From contig NZ_JAWDIR010000011.1 of the NCBI RefSeq assembly GCF_046156265.1, forward strand, positions 992,001 to 1,056,000: a DNA stretch of 64,000 nt, given 5' to 3'. The stretch is from CAMDHY01 sp046156265. Its GTDB lineage: Bacteria; Pseudomonadota; Alphaproteobacteria; Rhizobiales; Segnochrobactraceae. How positions within the stretch are numbered: position 1 is the first letter of the stretch; each line of letters opens with the position of its first letter. Made by a program: the position numbers and the translations under genes. The notes beneath the pieces were generated by a model. That model saw only the letters and a list, made by a program, of their open reading frames with translations. It did no database searches and had not been told where the DNA came from. Positions 52,617 to 61,948 of this stretch are shown here, piece after piece.

Positions 52617-55199
52617 TCAGAGGCGCGGGTCGACCGGCTCGCTCTCGAGCGCCAGCACGGCGAAGACGCATTCGTGGACGCGGCGGAGCGGCTCCTTCGC
52701 GACGAAGCGACGGAGCGCCTCGTGGCCGAGGGCGAACTCGCGGATGGCGAGGTTGCGCTTGCCGCCGAGACCGCGCTCGCGCAGGCGGGCGACGTGCTCG
52801 GGCGCGTCGTATTCCGGGCCGTAGATGATGCGCAGATATTCCCGGCCGCGCACCTTCAGCGCCGGCTGGTGCAGCCCCTTGTCGCCGCGCGGCACGAAGG
52901 CGAGCGGCTTCACCACCATGCCTTCGCCGCCGGAGGCCGTCAGCGCTTCCCACCAGGCGATGGCGGCCGCGCACGCGGCCTCGTCGGCGAGATCGACGCG
53001 GTGCCAGCGCGTCGGCGCGACGACGCCGTCGCCGGTGGCGGCGAGACGATCGGCGAGGCCCATGTGCCAGGCGTGGTCGGCGTCGAACCAGACGCGACCT
53101 TCGCTCGCGAGCAGGTGGAAGGGGGCCACCTTCAGGTCGGCGACACCGGCGACCGTCCAGACATAGGGCGACCAGGCCTCGGCGTAGCGGTCCGCGCGGG
53201 CGGCGCGGTCGGCGAAGCGGGCGTCGAGGTCGGCGAGGTCGAGGCGGCGTTCGGCGCCACGGGAGAGCGCTTCCCGCGCGGCAGCGAGGCCGGCGCGGGC
53301 GGCGTCGGCGACGGGGGCGTACTGCCCCTCGATCAGGCTGCCGCCCTTCGCCGACCACGGCATGATCTCGGCGTCGAGCAGCAGCCAGTCGGTGGCGAGT
53401 TCCTCCCACAAGCCGGCGGCGTCGGCCGCGGCGCGCAGGCGGGCGAGCAGGCCTTCCGTCATCGCTGCGTCGGTGAAGAAGGCCCGGCCGGTGCGCGTCC
53501 ACACCGCGCCGGTCTCGCCGCCGATGGCCCCGAACCGGGCACGTGCGGCCGCGGCGTCGCGGCAGAGCGCGACGACGGCCCGAGAGCCCATGTGCTTCTC
53601 CTCGCAGACGACCTCGCCGATGCCGAGCCTGCGAAAGTGCTCGAAGGCCTCCTCGGGGCGTTCGAGCCAGCCGTCGCGGGTGCTCGTCTCGACCGGGGAC
53701 ATCGTGGGCGGCAGGTAGACGAGCCAGTTCGGGGCGAGGGCGAATCGGCCCATCACCTCGAGCGCCGCGGCGGCGTTCTCCTCGGCGACGACGATGCGGC
53801 CGCGCAAGGCCGTCTCGACCCAGCGGCGGCCGGTGACGTCCTCGATGTCGAGGACGTCGTCGGAGGCGGACTGGGCGGTGCGGCCGTCGCCCGGTGGCGG
53901 GGCGAGCGGACGGGTCGGCTCGAACCAGACCTGCTGCGCGGGAACGTCGACGAGCTCGCGCTCCGGCCAGCGCAGCGCCGTCAGCTTGCCGCCGAAGACG
54001 CAGCCGGTGTCGATGCAGAGCGTGTTGTTCAGCCACTCGGCCGTGAGCAGCGGCGTGTGGCCGTAGACGACCGCCGTTTTGCCCCGGTAATGCCGCGCCC
54101 AGTCGGCGCGCACCGGAAGTCCGTATTCGTCGATCTCGCCGGTGGTCTCGCCATAGAGCGCGAACTCGCGCACCGCCCCGGAGGCGCGGCCGATCATCTC
54201 TTCCTTCAGCCCGGCGTGTGCGACGGCGAGGCGGCCACCGCCGAGCCAGAGGTGGCTGCGAAGGCCATCGAGGAAGGGCTGCAGGTCGCGCTTCAGGTCG
54301 GCCCCGTCGGCGGTGAGCTGGTCGATCGTCTGCTGCAGGCCGTGCGACGGCGTGACCTTGCGGCCGGCGAGGTAGCGGGCAAGCTTCTGGTCGTGGTTGC
54401 CCTGGACGCAATAGGCAGTGCCGGCGGCGACCATCGCCATGACGATGCGAAGCACGTCCGGCGTGTTCGGGCCGCGGTCGCCGAGGTCGCCGACGAAGAC
54501 GAGCTTGCGGCCCTCCGGCGGCGTGACGGTCGGGCGGCGCACGCCGTCGGCCTCCGACCACGCCACGGCGTAGCCGAGCTTGCCCATCAGCGCCTGCAGC
54601 TCGTCGGCGCAGCCGTGCACGTCGCCGACGATGTCGAAGGGGCCGGTGTCGGCGCGCTTGTCGGTCCATAGCGGCTGGCGGATGACGGCGACACGCTCGA
54701 TCGCCTCGACGCTGCCGAGCTTCCAGACCTGGCGGAAACCCTCCCGCTGCAGGCCGCCGAGTCCCTTGCGGATTTCTGAGGCCATCCGCTGCACGACGCC
54801 GCGGCCGGAGGGGCGGTCGGGGCGCGCCTCGTTGCGCTCGACGCAGACGTCGATGCCGGGATCGATGACGATCGCCGCTGGCAAAGCGTGCCAGCGGCGG
54901 GCGAGCTCGACGAGGCCCTTGCGATTGGCGGCGCGCACGTTGGTGGCGTCGATGACCGTGAGGCGGCGGTGCTTCAGGCGCCGGCCGGCGATCTCGCGGA
55001 CGAGCTCGAAGGCGTCCGCCGTCATCTCCTGGTCGGTCTCGTCGTCGCCGACGAGGGCGCGGCAGCGGTCCGACGAGACGATCTCGGTCGGCAGGAAGTG
55101 CCGGGCGGCAAACGTCGACTTGCCGGAGCCCATGGCGCCGATCAGCACGACGAGGGCGAAGTCCGGCAACTCGATGGTGGTGTCGCGCGCGTCGCTCAT
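52617..55199 (-). CDS. pnkp: bacterial polynucleotide kinase-phosphatase-ligase (RNA repair)
   Basis: An 860-residue three-domain RNA repair enzyme. The 5'-kinase domain (1-170) has P-loop 'GAMGSGKST'. The 2',3'-phosphatase, a metallophosphoesterase of about 185-430, has 'GDVHGCADEL', 'VGDLGDRGPNT' and 'QGNHDQK'. The adenylyltransferase/ligase domain of about 500-860 has the nucleotidyl Lys in 'EEKHMGSRA' near residue 535. It heals and seals broken RNA ends and needs Hen1 to seal. Its ATG overlaps the hen1 stop (ATGA, 55196-55199). Known members repair ribotoxin-cut tRNA. All three active sites look intact. Confidence 0.95.
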   Translation of the reverse strand: MSDARDTTIELPDFALVVLIGAMGSGKSTFAARHFLPTEIVSSDRCRALVGDDETDQEMTADAFELVREIAGRRLKHRRLTVIDATNVRAANRKGLVELARRWHALPAAIVIDPGIDVCVERNEARPDRPSGRGVVQRMASEIRKGLGGLQREGFRQVWKLGSVEAIERVAVIRQPLWTDKRADTGPFDIVGDVHGCADELQALMGKLGYAVAWSEADGVRRPTVTPPEGRKLVFVGDLGDRGPNTPDVLRIVMAMVAAGTAYCVQGNHDQKLARYLAGRKVTPSHGLQQTIDQLTADGADLKRDLQPFLDGLRSHLWLGGGRLAVAHAGLKEEMIGRASGAVREFALYGETTGEIDEYGLPVRADWARHYRGKTAVVYGHTPLLTAEWLNNTLCIDTGCVFGGKLTALRWPERELVDVPAQQVWFEPTRPLAPPPGDGRTAQSASDDVLDIEDVTGRRWVETALRGRIVVAEENAAAALEVMGRFALAPNWLVYLPPTMSPVETSTRDGWLERPEEAFEHFRRLGIGEVVCEEKHMGSRAVVALCRDAAAARARFGAIGGETGAVWTRTGRAFFTDAAMTEGLLARLRAAADAAGLWEELATDWLLLDAEIMPWSAKGGSLIEGQYAPVADAARAGLAAAREALSRGAERRLDLADLDARFADRAARADRYAEAWSPYVWTVAGVADLKVAPFHLLASEGRVWFDADHAWHMGLADRLAATGDGVVAPTRWHRVDLADEAACAAAIAWWEALTASGGEGMVVKPLAFVPRGDKGLHQPALKVRGREYLRIIYGPEYDAPEHVARLRERGLGGKRNLAIREFALGHEALRRFVAKEPLRRVHECVFAVLALESEPVDPRL

Positions 55200-56581
55200 C
55201 GCGTGAACACCGCCATCTGGGAGGGCGCGCCGTGCGCCGGCTCGACGTCGCCGATCGGCTCGATGGCGACCCGGTAGCCGTAGGCGCTAGCGACGGCGTC
55301 CGCCCACGCGGCGAACTCGGCGCGCGTCCACTCGAAGCGGTGGTCGGGGTGGCGCATCGTGCCGGCGGGCAGCGTCTCGAAGAGGACGTTGTAGTCGGCG
55401 TTCGGCGTCGTCACGACGACGGTCTTCGGGCGCGCCTCGCCGAAGACGACGCGCTCGACGAGGGGGCGCTGCGCGGGGTCGATGTGCTCGATGACCTCGA
55501 CGAGGGCGGCGGCGTCGGCCTCGGCCCAGCGGTGGTCGCGGTAGGTGAGCGAGCCGTGCAGCAGGGTGACGCGACCTTCCGGCGGACCGCCGGGCTCGTT
55601 CAGCTTGAGGCGGCGGGTCGCCGTCTCGAGCTCGCGCAGCGACGGGTCGAGACCGATGAGGCGCACCGGCCAGCGCTCGCGCACCAGCCGGCGCAACAGC
55701 TTGCCCTCGCCGCAGCCGAGGTCGGCGACGACGGTGGCGCCCGACGCAGCAAGCGCAGCGGCGACGGCGTCGAGGCGGCGGTCGTGCAGCCGGATCGGCG
55801 CTTCCAGCACGGCCTCCGGCGACGGCGCGGCCTCGCGCTCAGGCTCCTCGCCGGCTTCGGGATCGAGACGCTCGAGGGCGGTCCGGGCGAGGGCGCGGCG
55901 GTGCTTCAGGTAGCGGCGGACGATCAGGTCCTTCTCGGGATGGGCGTCGAGCCAGCCGGAGCCGCGGGCGAGGAGCTTCTCCACCTCGTCGTCGCCGACG
56001 AAGTAGTGCTTGGCGTCGTCGAGCACCGGGATCAGCACGTAGAGATGGGCGAGCAGTGTCGCGAGCCGCGCCTCGCCGGCGAGCGCGAGCCGCACATAGC
56101 GGGTGGTGCGGCCGGTGGGCGGCGTCGCCGGCTCGACCGGCGTGACGGTGACCGTCCAGCCGAGCGGCTCGAACAGGCGGCGGACCAGCGCTTCGCCACC
56201 GCCGCGCACCGGCAGCGGCGTCACCACCGCCTCGAGCGGGATGGCGGCGTCGGCGAGCGCCTGGTGCGTCTTGCAGGTGCCGTTCATCGCCGTCCGCAGC
56301 ATTTTGTTGAGGGCGACGCAGAGGAACGACGAGGCGGCATAGGGGCGGTCGTTGACGTACTGGTCGAGGAGGCCGTCGCCGCGCCCGCTGCCGCGCACCA
56401 GGCCGACCGGATCGACGTCTAGCACCAGCGCCGCCTCGCAGCGCTCCGCGGTGGCCTCGGGGTAGAAGAGCAGTGCCTTGCCGAACGCGAGCTCCGCCTC
56501 GTGCACCTTGTCCGGGTGCTTGTGGAGGAGGAAGCCGAGCTCGGTGGCAGGGCGGTGGGTGGTGGCGAGCGACAGGAACAT
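55196..56581 (-). CDS. hen1: 3'-terminal RNA ribose 2'-O-methyltransferase Hen1
   Basis: A 461-residue partner of Pnkp. The N-terminal half (1-240) is the bacterial Hen1 domain that activates the Pnkp ligase (LLHKHPDKVHEAELAFG, YVNDRPYAASSFLCVAL). The C-terminal half is a metal-dependent methyltransferase with 'VADLGCGEGKLLRRL' and the manganese site 'EVIEHIDP', followed by 'HPDHRFEWTRAEF'. It 2'-O-methylates the 3' end at the break before ligation, protecting the repaired RNA from being cut again. It is first gene of the hen1-pnkp pair; no toxin gene lies beside it. Confidence 0.95.
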   Translation of the reverse strand: MFLSLATTHRPATELGFLLHKHPDKVHEAELAFGKALLFYPEATAERCEAALVLDVDPVGLVRGSGRGDGLLDQYVNDRPYAASSFLCVALNKMLRTAMNGTCKTHQALADAAIPLEAVVTPLPVRGGGEALVRRLFEPLGWTVTVTPVEPATPPTGRTTRYVRLALAGEARLATLLAHLYVLIPVLDDAKHYFVGDDEVEKLLARGSGWLDAHPEKDLIVRRYLKHRRALARTALERLDPEAGEEPEREAAPSPEAVLEAPIRLHDRRLDAVAAALAASGATVVADLGCGEGKLLRRLVRERWPVRLIGLDPSLRELETATRRLKLNEPGGPPEGRVTLLHGSLTYRDHRWAEADAAALVEVIEHIDPAQRPLVERVVFGEARPKTVVVTTPNADYNVLFETLPAGTMRHPDHRFEWTRAEFAAWADAVASAYGYRVAIEPIGDVEPAHGAPSQMAVFTR

Positions 56582-56735
56582 GGCGCTCTGCTAGCCGAGC
56601 GGTCGGGCGAAGTCACGTCCACCGATTGCAGGGGAACGGGGGCTTGTTGCTGGCGCGTTCGTGATCGGGGGCACTCTCGACGGTTGAAATGCTGTCTGAC
56701 ACGGTCGCCGCGTTTCAACGCGTCGGAGATTCGCC

Positions 56736-57143
56736 GTGCAGATACTGAAGACCATCGCCACTGCCGCCGTCCTCGCCATTGCCGCCACGGGGACCGCTGT
56801 GGCCGCGGAGAAGTGCTCGCAGAAGTCCTTTGCGGGCGTGTGGATGATCAGTTCCACCTCGCCCTCGCTCTGCCTGCTCGAGCTCAACTCGAAGGGCGAT
56901 ATCACCGAGAGCCGCTGCTACCTGGCGGCAAACTTCAGCAGCCCGTCGGGTACGCTCAGCGGCAAGCTCGAGGTGTCCTCGAACTGCAAGATCTCCGGCA
57001 AGGTGACCGAGGCGGCCGGCAAGAAGAAGACCACCTGGACGATCAGCGCGAACGGTGCCGCGAGCCCCGCTGGCAACGTCATCGAGGGCACGGCCAAGGC
57101 CGGAAAGACCTCGGCGATCATCGCCGGCTGGCAGCAGTGGTGA
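56736..57143 (+). CDS. small exported protein of unknown function
   Basis: A 135-residue protein starting at GTG 56736 with GGAGA seven bases upstream. The signal peptide (QILKTIATAAVLAIAATGTA) is cut near AVAA|E. The mature part has four cysteines (EKCSQKS, SLCLLEL, SRCYLAA, SNCKISG) and alternating beta-like segments ending IIAGWQQW. The cysteines suggest two disulfides in a lipocalin-like or inhibitor-like small barrel. No family recognised. It is divergent from hen1 and followed by its own terminator. Confidence 0.65.
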   Translation: MQILKTIATAAVLAIAATGTAVAAEKCSQKSFAGVWMISSTSPSLCLLELNSKGDITESRCYLAANFSSPSGTLSGKLEVSSNCKISGKVTEAAGKKKTTWTISANGAASPAGNVIEGTAKAGKTSAIIAGWQQW

Positions 57144-57189
57144 ACGGCTGACCGGCTGACGATTGCCGGGCGACTTGCCGGAAGGATGG

Positions 57190-57215
57190 GGGAGCGGCGG
57201 GCGCCGCTCCCTTTT
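57190..57215 (+). terminator. terminator of the small exported protein gene
   Basis: Stem GGGAGCGGC / GCCGCTCCC with a GGGC loop is followed by TTTTGCGTTT, 46 bases past the stop. Confidence 0.92.
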
Positions 57216-57345
57216 GCGTTTCGAGTGGCCGGTCGAGAATGAGGCGCCGATCGCGGCGTCCGTCAGTTCACGCTGCTAGAAGCCTTTGAGATCGCCCGGT
57301 GGCCCAACCCGCCCCCTGGCGATCCAGTGCCGGGGGCCCCCGTGC

Positions 57346-59103
57346 TCACTTCGGGGGGATCACCGGGAGCTGCAGCCAGTTCTCGTGGCCTGGGCCGAAG
57401 TGGAGCGTGTAGCGGCGGCCGAAGACCTCCGGTGGGCGGTCGTCGGGGTCGTCGTGCAGGAAGGGGCCGCAGCCCTTCATCGGATAGCGCATGTTGGAGA
57501 GGGTGGCGGCGTCGCCCTTGCGCTCGTAGTCGCAGCCGCGGACGTTGAGGCCGATGCGCCAGCCCGCCGGCACGATGATGCAGGTCGGCCAGATCTCGAC
57601 GTCGAGCGTCACCGGCTCTCCGCGCCGGAGCGGCCAGACTTCGTCGTGGCTGTGCCAGGGGCGCCAAGGTAGCGAGCGGTCCGGGTCGAGCTTGCGGTGG
57701 GAGGCGCGCAGCCAACCCTGGCCGACGGGCGTGTGCGGATCGAGGGCGCCGTAGAACGACACCGTCTCGCCCTTCGGGTCGAAGACGTGCAGCACCAGGA
57801 AAACGTCGGCGTCACGGGTCTCGGAGGACAGCGAGAGCCGCGCCACCACGGGGCCGGTGATCTCGGTCTCCTCCTTCATCGGCGGCGTCAGGAAGGTGAT
57901 GCCGGGGCTCATCGCCTCGTAGGTGATGGTCTCGGCCGCGGACGGCGGCGCGGCCGCGAGCGTAAGGTTGGCCGCAGCGAGGTGGTGCTTCGTCCAGTTG
58001 GTGCGCGGTATCGGCCAATCCGCCTCGGCGCGCATCGGGAAGCGGATCTTGCCCGGGCGGCGGATCTGCAGCGTCACCTTCGGCTGCTCGCTCCAGCCGG
58101 TGTCCTCGCCTTTCAGGAAATGGCCGAGGAAGCGCTTCTGCAGGCCGACGCCGTAGTCGGTGTAGAACTCCGCCCAGTGGGCGCCGCCGTGGACTTCGAG
58201 CCACTTGTGTTCTGACGCCGCCCGCGTGAACCCCTCGATGTTGCCGCGCAGGTGCAATCCCTGGCCGCCCCAGTTGCCGGCCGAGAGCAGCGGCACGGTG
58301 ATCTTCGCGAGGTCGCCGTTGGCGGCGCGGTAGTAGTCGCCGTCGAGAGGGTTCTCGAGGATGTCGCGGGGCATGTCGGCGCGGTTGCGCGCCAGTTCCT
58401 CCTCCGACAGCGTCTCGGGACCGCAGACGAGCTCGCCGGTGACGCGGCTCACAGGCCCGCGCTCGCCGAGACCGTGCTGCACCGTCTTCACCTGCATCTC
58501 CTGCCAATTCTTGCGGAAGACGCTCAGGATGCCGCCGTGGTGGGTGGCGTCACGGTAGTTGTCGGAATAGCCCTCCCAGACGCAGATGGCGGCGAGGCTC
58601 GGTGGGTTGAGGGCCGCGACGCGCCACTGGTTGGCGGCGAAATAGGAGATGCCGCACATGCCGACCTTGCCGGAGCACCAGGGAAGGGCCGCGACGAGCT
58701 CGATGCAGTCGTAGAGGTCGGCCGTCTCCCGCGGGCCGTGGACCGAGAGGAAGCCGGGCGAGCGGCCGGCGCCGCGGCTGTCGATGCGCACGCAAGCGTA
58801 GCCGTCCGGCACCCACTTCTCCGGGTCCGGCACCTCCCAGGACTGGTAGAGGTTGGAGGAGCCGGCGAGCGCGTCGGGATAGTCGCGCGCGAGAATCTCC
58901 CACGCCGTCTTGTAGCCGTCCTGGAAGGCGAGGCCCTTGCCGTAGGGGCCGTAGGTGAGGATGGCGGGGCAGGGCTCGTCGCCGAGGGGCCGGAACACGT
59001 CGGCGCGGAGCACGAGGCCGTCGTCCATGACGAGCGGCACGTCCCACTCGATGCGCATGCCGTCGCGCACTTCGCTCCAGCTCCCGTCCGGCGTGCGATC
59101 CAT
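57346..59103 (-). CDS. CocE/NonD family hydrolase (X-Pro dipeptidyl-peptidase S15-like)
   Basis: A 585-residue alpha/beta hydrolase of the CocE/S15 group, which cleaves esters or acyl groups. The nucleophile elbow is 'GMCGISYFAANQW' (Ser in GISY). 'RIDSRGAGRSPGF' precedes it, as usual, and a catalytic His is likely in 'VHGGAHWAEFY'. The C-terminal jelly-roll domain (from about 400) ends 'YTLHFGPGHENWLQLP'. There is no signal peptide. The ATG at 59103 has GGAAGGA nine bases before. It stands alone between a terminator and a divergent phosphoribosyltransferase gene. Substrate unknown. Confidence 0.9.
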   Translation of the reverse strand: MDRTPDGSWSEVRDGMRIEWDVPLVMDDGLVLRADVFRPLGDEPCPAILTYGPYGKGLAFQDGYKTAWEILARDYPDALAGSSNLYQSWEVPDPEKWVPDGYACVRIDSRGAGRSPGFLSVHGPRETADLYDCIELVAALPWCSGKVGMCGISYFAANQWRVAALNPPSLAAICVWEGYSDNYRDATHHGGILSVFRKNWQEMQVKTVQHGLGERGPVSRVTGELVCGPETLSEEELARNRADMPRDILENPLDGDYYRAANGDLAKITVPLLSAGNWGGQGLHLRGNIEGFTRAASEHKWLEVHGGAHWAEFYTDYGVGLQKRFLGHFLKGEDTGWSEQPKVTLQIRRPGKIRFPMRAEADWPIPRTNWTKHHLAAANLTLAAAPPSAAETITYEAMSPGITFLTPPMKEETEITGPVVARLSLSSETRDADVFLVLHVFDPKGETVSFYGALDPHTPVGQGWLRASHRKLDPDRSLPWRPWHSHDEVWPLRRGEPVTLDVEIWPTCIIVPAGWRIGLNVRGCDYERKGDAATLSNMRYPMKGCGPFLHDDPDDRPPEVFGRRYTLHFGPGHENWLQLPVIPPK

Positions 59104-59402
59104 ATGCGGCGATCCTTCCCTGTGGTGGCTCTGACGGCTCCCTCGGCGGGTTGTAAGACAGGATGGCTTGGTGAGCCAAGCATCGTCCCTCCGCGGCGAC
59201 GGGAACGGGTCTCTCCGGCGAGCGTTCTGCAAACCGGGCAGAAAGTGGATCTGGCCGTTGATCCAACGCAAGGACGACGGATCACTCCGGACGGAAGATC
59301 ACTTAACCGGGAAAAGAAAGTCCGGCCGCTGCGGCCGCGAAGGCAGCGCAACGGACGACGACAGGGGCGCGGGGGCGCGATACCCGGGACCGGGAGGACA
59401 AC

Positions 59403-60119
59403 ATGCCTTTCCTTGACCGTGCCGATGCCGGCCGGCGCCTCGCACGAGCGCTGGTGCATCTCCTTCCGGACAAGCCCGTCGTGCTCGCCCTGCCGCGCGG
59501 TGGCGTGCCGGTGGCGGCCGAACTCGCCCAGGCGTTGCACGCGCCGCTCGATCTCGTCATCGCCCGCAAGATCGGGACGCCGATGCAGCCCGAGGTGGCG
59601 ATGGGGGCCGTCGTCGACGGCGACGCCCCGATCGTATTGCGCAACGAGGACATCATCCGCTACGCGCGGGTGTCGGAGGACGAGTTTCGCGTGATCGCCA
59701 ATGCCGAGATCGGCGAGATCGAGCGGCGCCGCGAGCGCTACCTCGCCGGCCGGCCGTCGGTCGACGTGCACGACCGGGTGGTCGTTCTGGTCGACGACGG
59801 GATCGCCACGGGGGCGACGGTGCGTGCCGCGATCCGCGCGGTGCGCCGACGCCATCCGGCGCGGATGATCCTCGCGCTGCCGGTGGGACCGACGGCGGTG
59901 GTCGAGCAACTGCGCCGCGACGTCGACGAACTCGTCTGTCTGGAGGTGCACGACCGCTTCACGTCGGTCGGCGGCTTCTTCGTCGATTTCCGCCCCACCA
60001 GCGACGAGGAGGTGCTGGCCGCGCTCGCGCGATGTCCCGCCGATCCCGACGAGACGGCGATGCCATCGACGCCGCCCGGCGACGGCGCCACTGCACCAAG
60101 AGTGCTGACCGGCCACTGA
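59403..60119 (+). CDS. phosphoribosyltransferase family protein
   Basis: A 238-residue type I PRTase-fold protein. The PRPP-binding loop is 'VVVLVDDGIATGATVRAA' and an early 'ALPRGGVPVAAELA' glycine loop is also present. Members of this DUF-like group are often found near dienelactone hydrolase or erythromycin esterase genes, and their substrate is unknown. The ATG at 59403 has GGGAGGACAAC before it. The last 25 residues are low-complexity. Its promoter must lie in the 299 bases shared with the divergent CocE-type gene. Confidence 0.85.
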   Translation: MPFLDRADAGRRLARALVHLLPDKPVVLALPRGGVPVAAELAQALHAPLDLVIARKIGTPMQPEVAMGAVVDGDAPIVLRNEDIIRYARVSEDEFRVIANAEIGEIERRRERYLAGRPSVDVHDRVVVLVDDGIATGATVRAAIRAVRRRHPARMILALPVGPTAVVEQLRRDVDELVCLEVHDRFTSVGGFFVDFRPTSDEEVLAALARCPADPDETAMPSTPPGDGATAPRVLTGH

Positions 60120-60134
60120 ACCGGGGCGTTCCGC

Positions 60135-60833
60135 TCACTCGATCGAGGTGCCACCGCCAGTCGGCAGGCGCATCGACACCGGGGCTGCCGACGGCTTGGG
60201 GGCCGGGGGCGGCTTCGGCGGCGGCGGCAGGTCGGTCAGTTCCGGCGGGACGGGCGGCGAGCCGATGGTGATCACGGCCTCGGGAGCGTCGTCCTCTGCC
60301 CCGGCGCGGCGCACTCGCACGACGGCGAGCTGGGCGTCCGCCATCGGAAAGCCGTAGGAGCGCATCGCCGCGCGGAACAGGCGGCCGCGGCCGCCTTCCG
60401 AAACTTCAAGCAACCCGCCGACGTGCTTCTCGCCCATGCGCAGGTCCGTCTCCTCGAACTCGACGGCGGCGCCCGCCGCGATGAGCGCGCTGCCGAGATC
60501 GGCCGCCGCCATCGCCGGCTCGGTATCCGCGGCGACGCGGATGCGGACCCGGAGACCCTTGAGCTCGCGCAGGTGCATGCGCAGTGCATTGCGCTGCTCA
60601 TCGTTGAGACGGCGTGGCCGGACGCGGTCGATCAGCTGCTTGTGGCGGTCGCGATAGACCTCGAACGCCTCGTGGAGCTGCGCGTCGTGGTGGCGCAGCG
60701 TGTCGACCTCGGCTAGCGCCTCGCGCAGGGCGGCGAGGGTGGTCCGATGAGCAGACCACTGCCAGAGGGCAACGGCCGCTGCCGCGACGGCGACGATGCC
60801 GAGCCCGATCGCGGCCAGGGTGACGACATCCAT
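60135..60833 (-). CDS. membrane-anchored protein of unknown function with proline-rich tail
   Basis: A 232-residue protein with one N-terminal transmembrane helix (LAAIGLGIVAVAAAAVALW). It then has a helical/coiled stretch (TLAALREALAEVDTLRHHDA.. EVYRDRHKQLIDRV), a globular middle, and a proline-rich end (LPPPPKPPPAPKPS). The ATG at 60833 is chosen because the helix follows directly; the frame is open 61 codons further upstream but that part overlaps the next gene's leader. I know no family for it. The helix-coil-tail layout suggests an envelope-facing structural or scaffold role, but this is only a guess. Confidence 0.6.
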   Translation of the reverse strand: MDVVTLAAIGLGIVAVAAAAVALWQWSAHRTTLAALREALAEVDTLRHHDAQLHEAFEVYRDRHKQLIDRVRPRRLNDEQRNALRMHLRELKGLRVRIRVAADTEPAMAAADLGSALIAAGAAVEFEETDLRMGEKHVGGLLEVSEGGRGRLFRAAMRSYGFPMADAQLAVVRVRRAGAEDDAPEAVITIGSPPVPPELTDLPPPPKPPPAPKPSAAPVSMRLPTGGGTSIE

Positions 60834-61014
60834 GCAGACGTTCCTCACGAGCCGGGCGAAGCACCGGCCACCCTCGACGGTTTGCACCGCCGCCGCGTGG
60901 TCTGCAACCGCGCCTTCGTCTAGGCTCGTCCGATCGGTCGTGGGAGGGGCTCGTGTGCGCGACGGCTCAGCCCTGCAGCGCACGCAGCCGTCGGGACAGA
61001 ATCGGGGGAGCGCC

Positions 61015-61926
61015 ATGGTGTTGCGCAGGATCCTGGCGTTGGCGGTTGCTCTTGCCCTCGCGTGGGCCGGACATGGCGGCGCGCTTGCGGCCGATGCCGG
61101 GCGGATGGTGAAGACCTGGGTGCCGCCCTATGCCATCGCCGCGTCGCAGGAGCGTCTCGGGGAACGCTACGGTGGCGTCGGGCCGGCCGACGCGCTGACG
61201 CACCTCGGCCTGCAGTTCTGGGTGCCGTCGGCGTCGGGCGGGCTGGAGCGATCGTCGCGTTACGGGGCGATCGGCGACGGCCAGATCGCAGCGTTCACGA
61301 CCTGGGGCAAGGCGAACGGCGTCAAGGTGATGCTGACGGTCTACAACGGCGAGTGGGGCTGGGACTGGGCGCTGGCGAAGAACGCCTTCGGGGCGAACCG
61401 GGCGGCCTTCGTCGACGCGCTGGTGGCCGAGATGCAGGCGCTCGGGCTCGACGGCATCGACATCGACCTCGAGGGCGCGGGCATGGACCCGACGGCCGAG
61501 GACAAGGCCGAGTACGTCGCCTTCATCAGGGCGCTCCGCAAGCGGCTGCGGCCGCTCGGCAAGGAGCTCGTGCTCGACAGCTTCTCCTATGTCTGGAACG
61601 CGCCGAACACGACGTGGTGGCCGGACCTGCTTCCGCTCGTCGATGGTCTGGTGTCGATGGGCTACCAGGAGATCGGCCGCGGCGCGCCCAGCTGGCAGTC
61701 CTATGCGTGGCAGCGCAAGGCGGCCGGCAAGCACGCTCGCAAGCTGCTGCTCGGCATGCCGTCAGACCGCGACGCCTGGCTCGGCAAGACGGTGGTGCAG
61801 CAGCTCGCCTGGGTGCTGCCGGCGGAGCGCAAGGTCGGCGTCGCGATCTGGGACGCGCAGAACCCCTCGGCGGCCTGGCGGACGAAGGCGGTATGGAAGC
61901 GGCTGAAGACGATCCGGGAGCAGTAA
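61015..61926 (+). CDS. exported glycoside hydrolase family 18-like protein
   Basis: A 303-residue exported TIM-barrel protein. The signal peptide (MVLRRILALAVALALAWAGH) is cut near ALA|A. The GH18 catalytic motif DxxDxDxE is complete: 'DGIDIDLEG' with the acid Glu at residue 153. The flanking 'GVKVMLTVYNG' and 'LVSMGYQEIG' strands fit chitinase or endo-N-acetylglucosaminidase barrels. No chitin-binding module is attached. GGGGGAGCGCC precedes the ATG. It could cleave chitin, peptidoglycan-derived or glycoprotein sugars; a non-enzymatic sugar-binding role is less likely with the motif intact. Confidence 0.85.
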   Translation: MVLRRILALAVALALAWAGHGGALAADAGRMVKTWVPPYAIAASQERLGERYGGVGPADALTHLGLQFWVPSASGGLERSSRYGAIGDGQIAAFTTWGKANGVKVMLTVYNGEWGWDWALAKNAFGANRAAFVDALVAEMQALGLDGIDIDLEGAGMDPTAEDKAEYVAFIRALRKRLRPLGKELVLDSFSYVWNAPNTTWWPDLLPLVDGLVSMGYQEIGRGAPSWQSYAWQRKAAGKHARKLLLGMPSDRDAWLGKTVVQQLAWVLPAERKVGVAIWDAQNPSAAWRTKAVWKRLKTIREQ

Positions 61927-61948
61927 CGCGAGACGTCGCCGTGATGCG

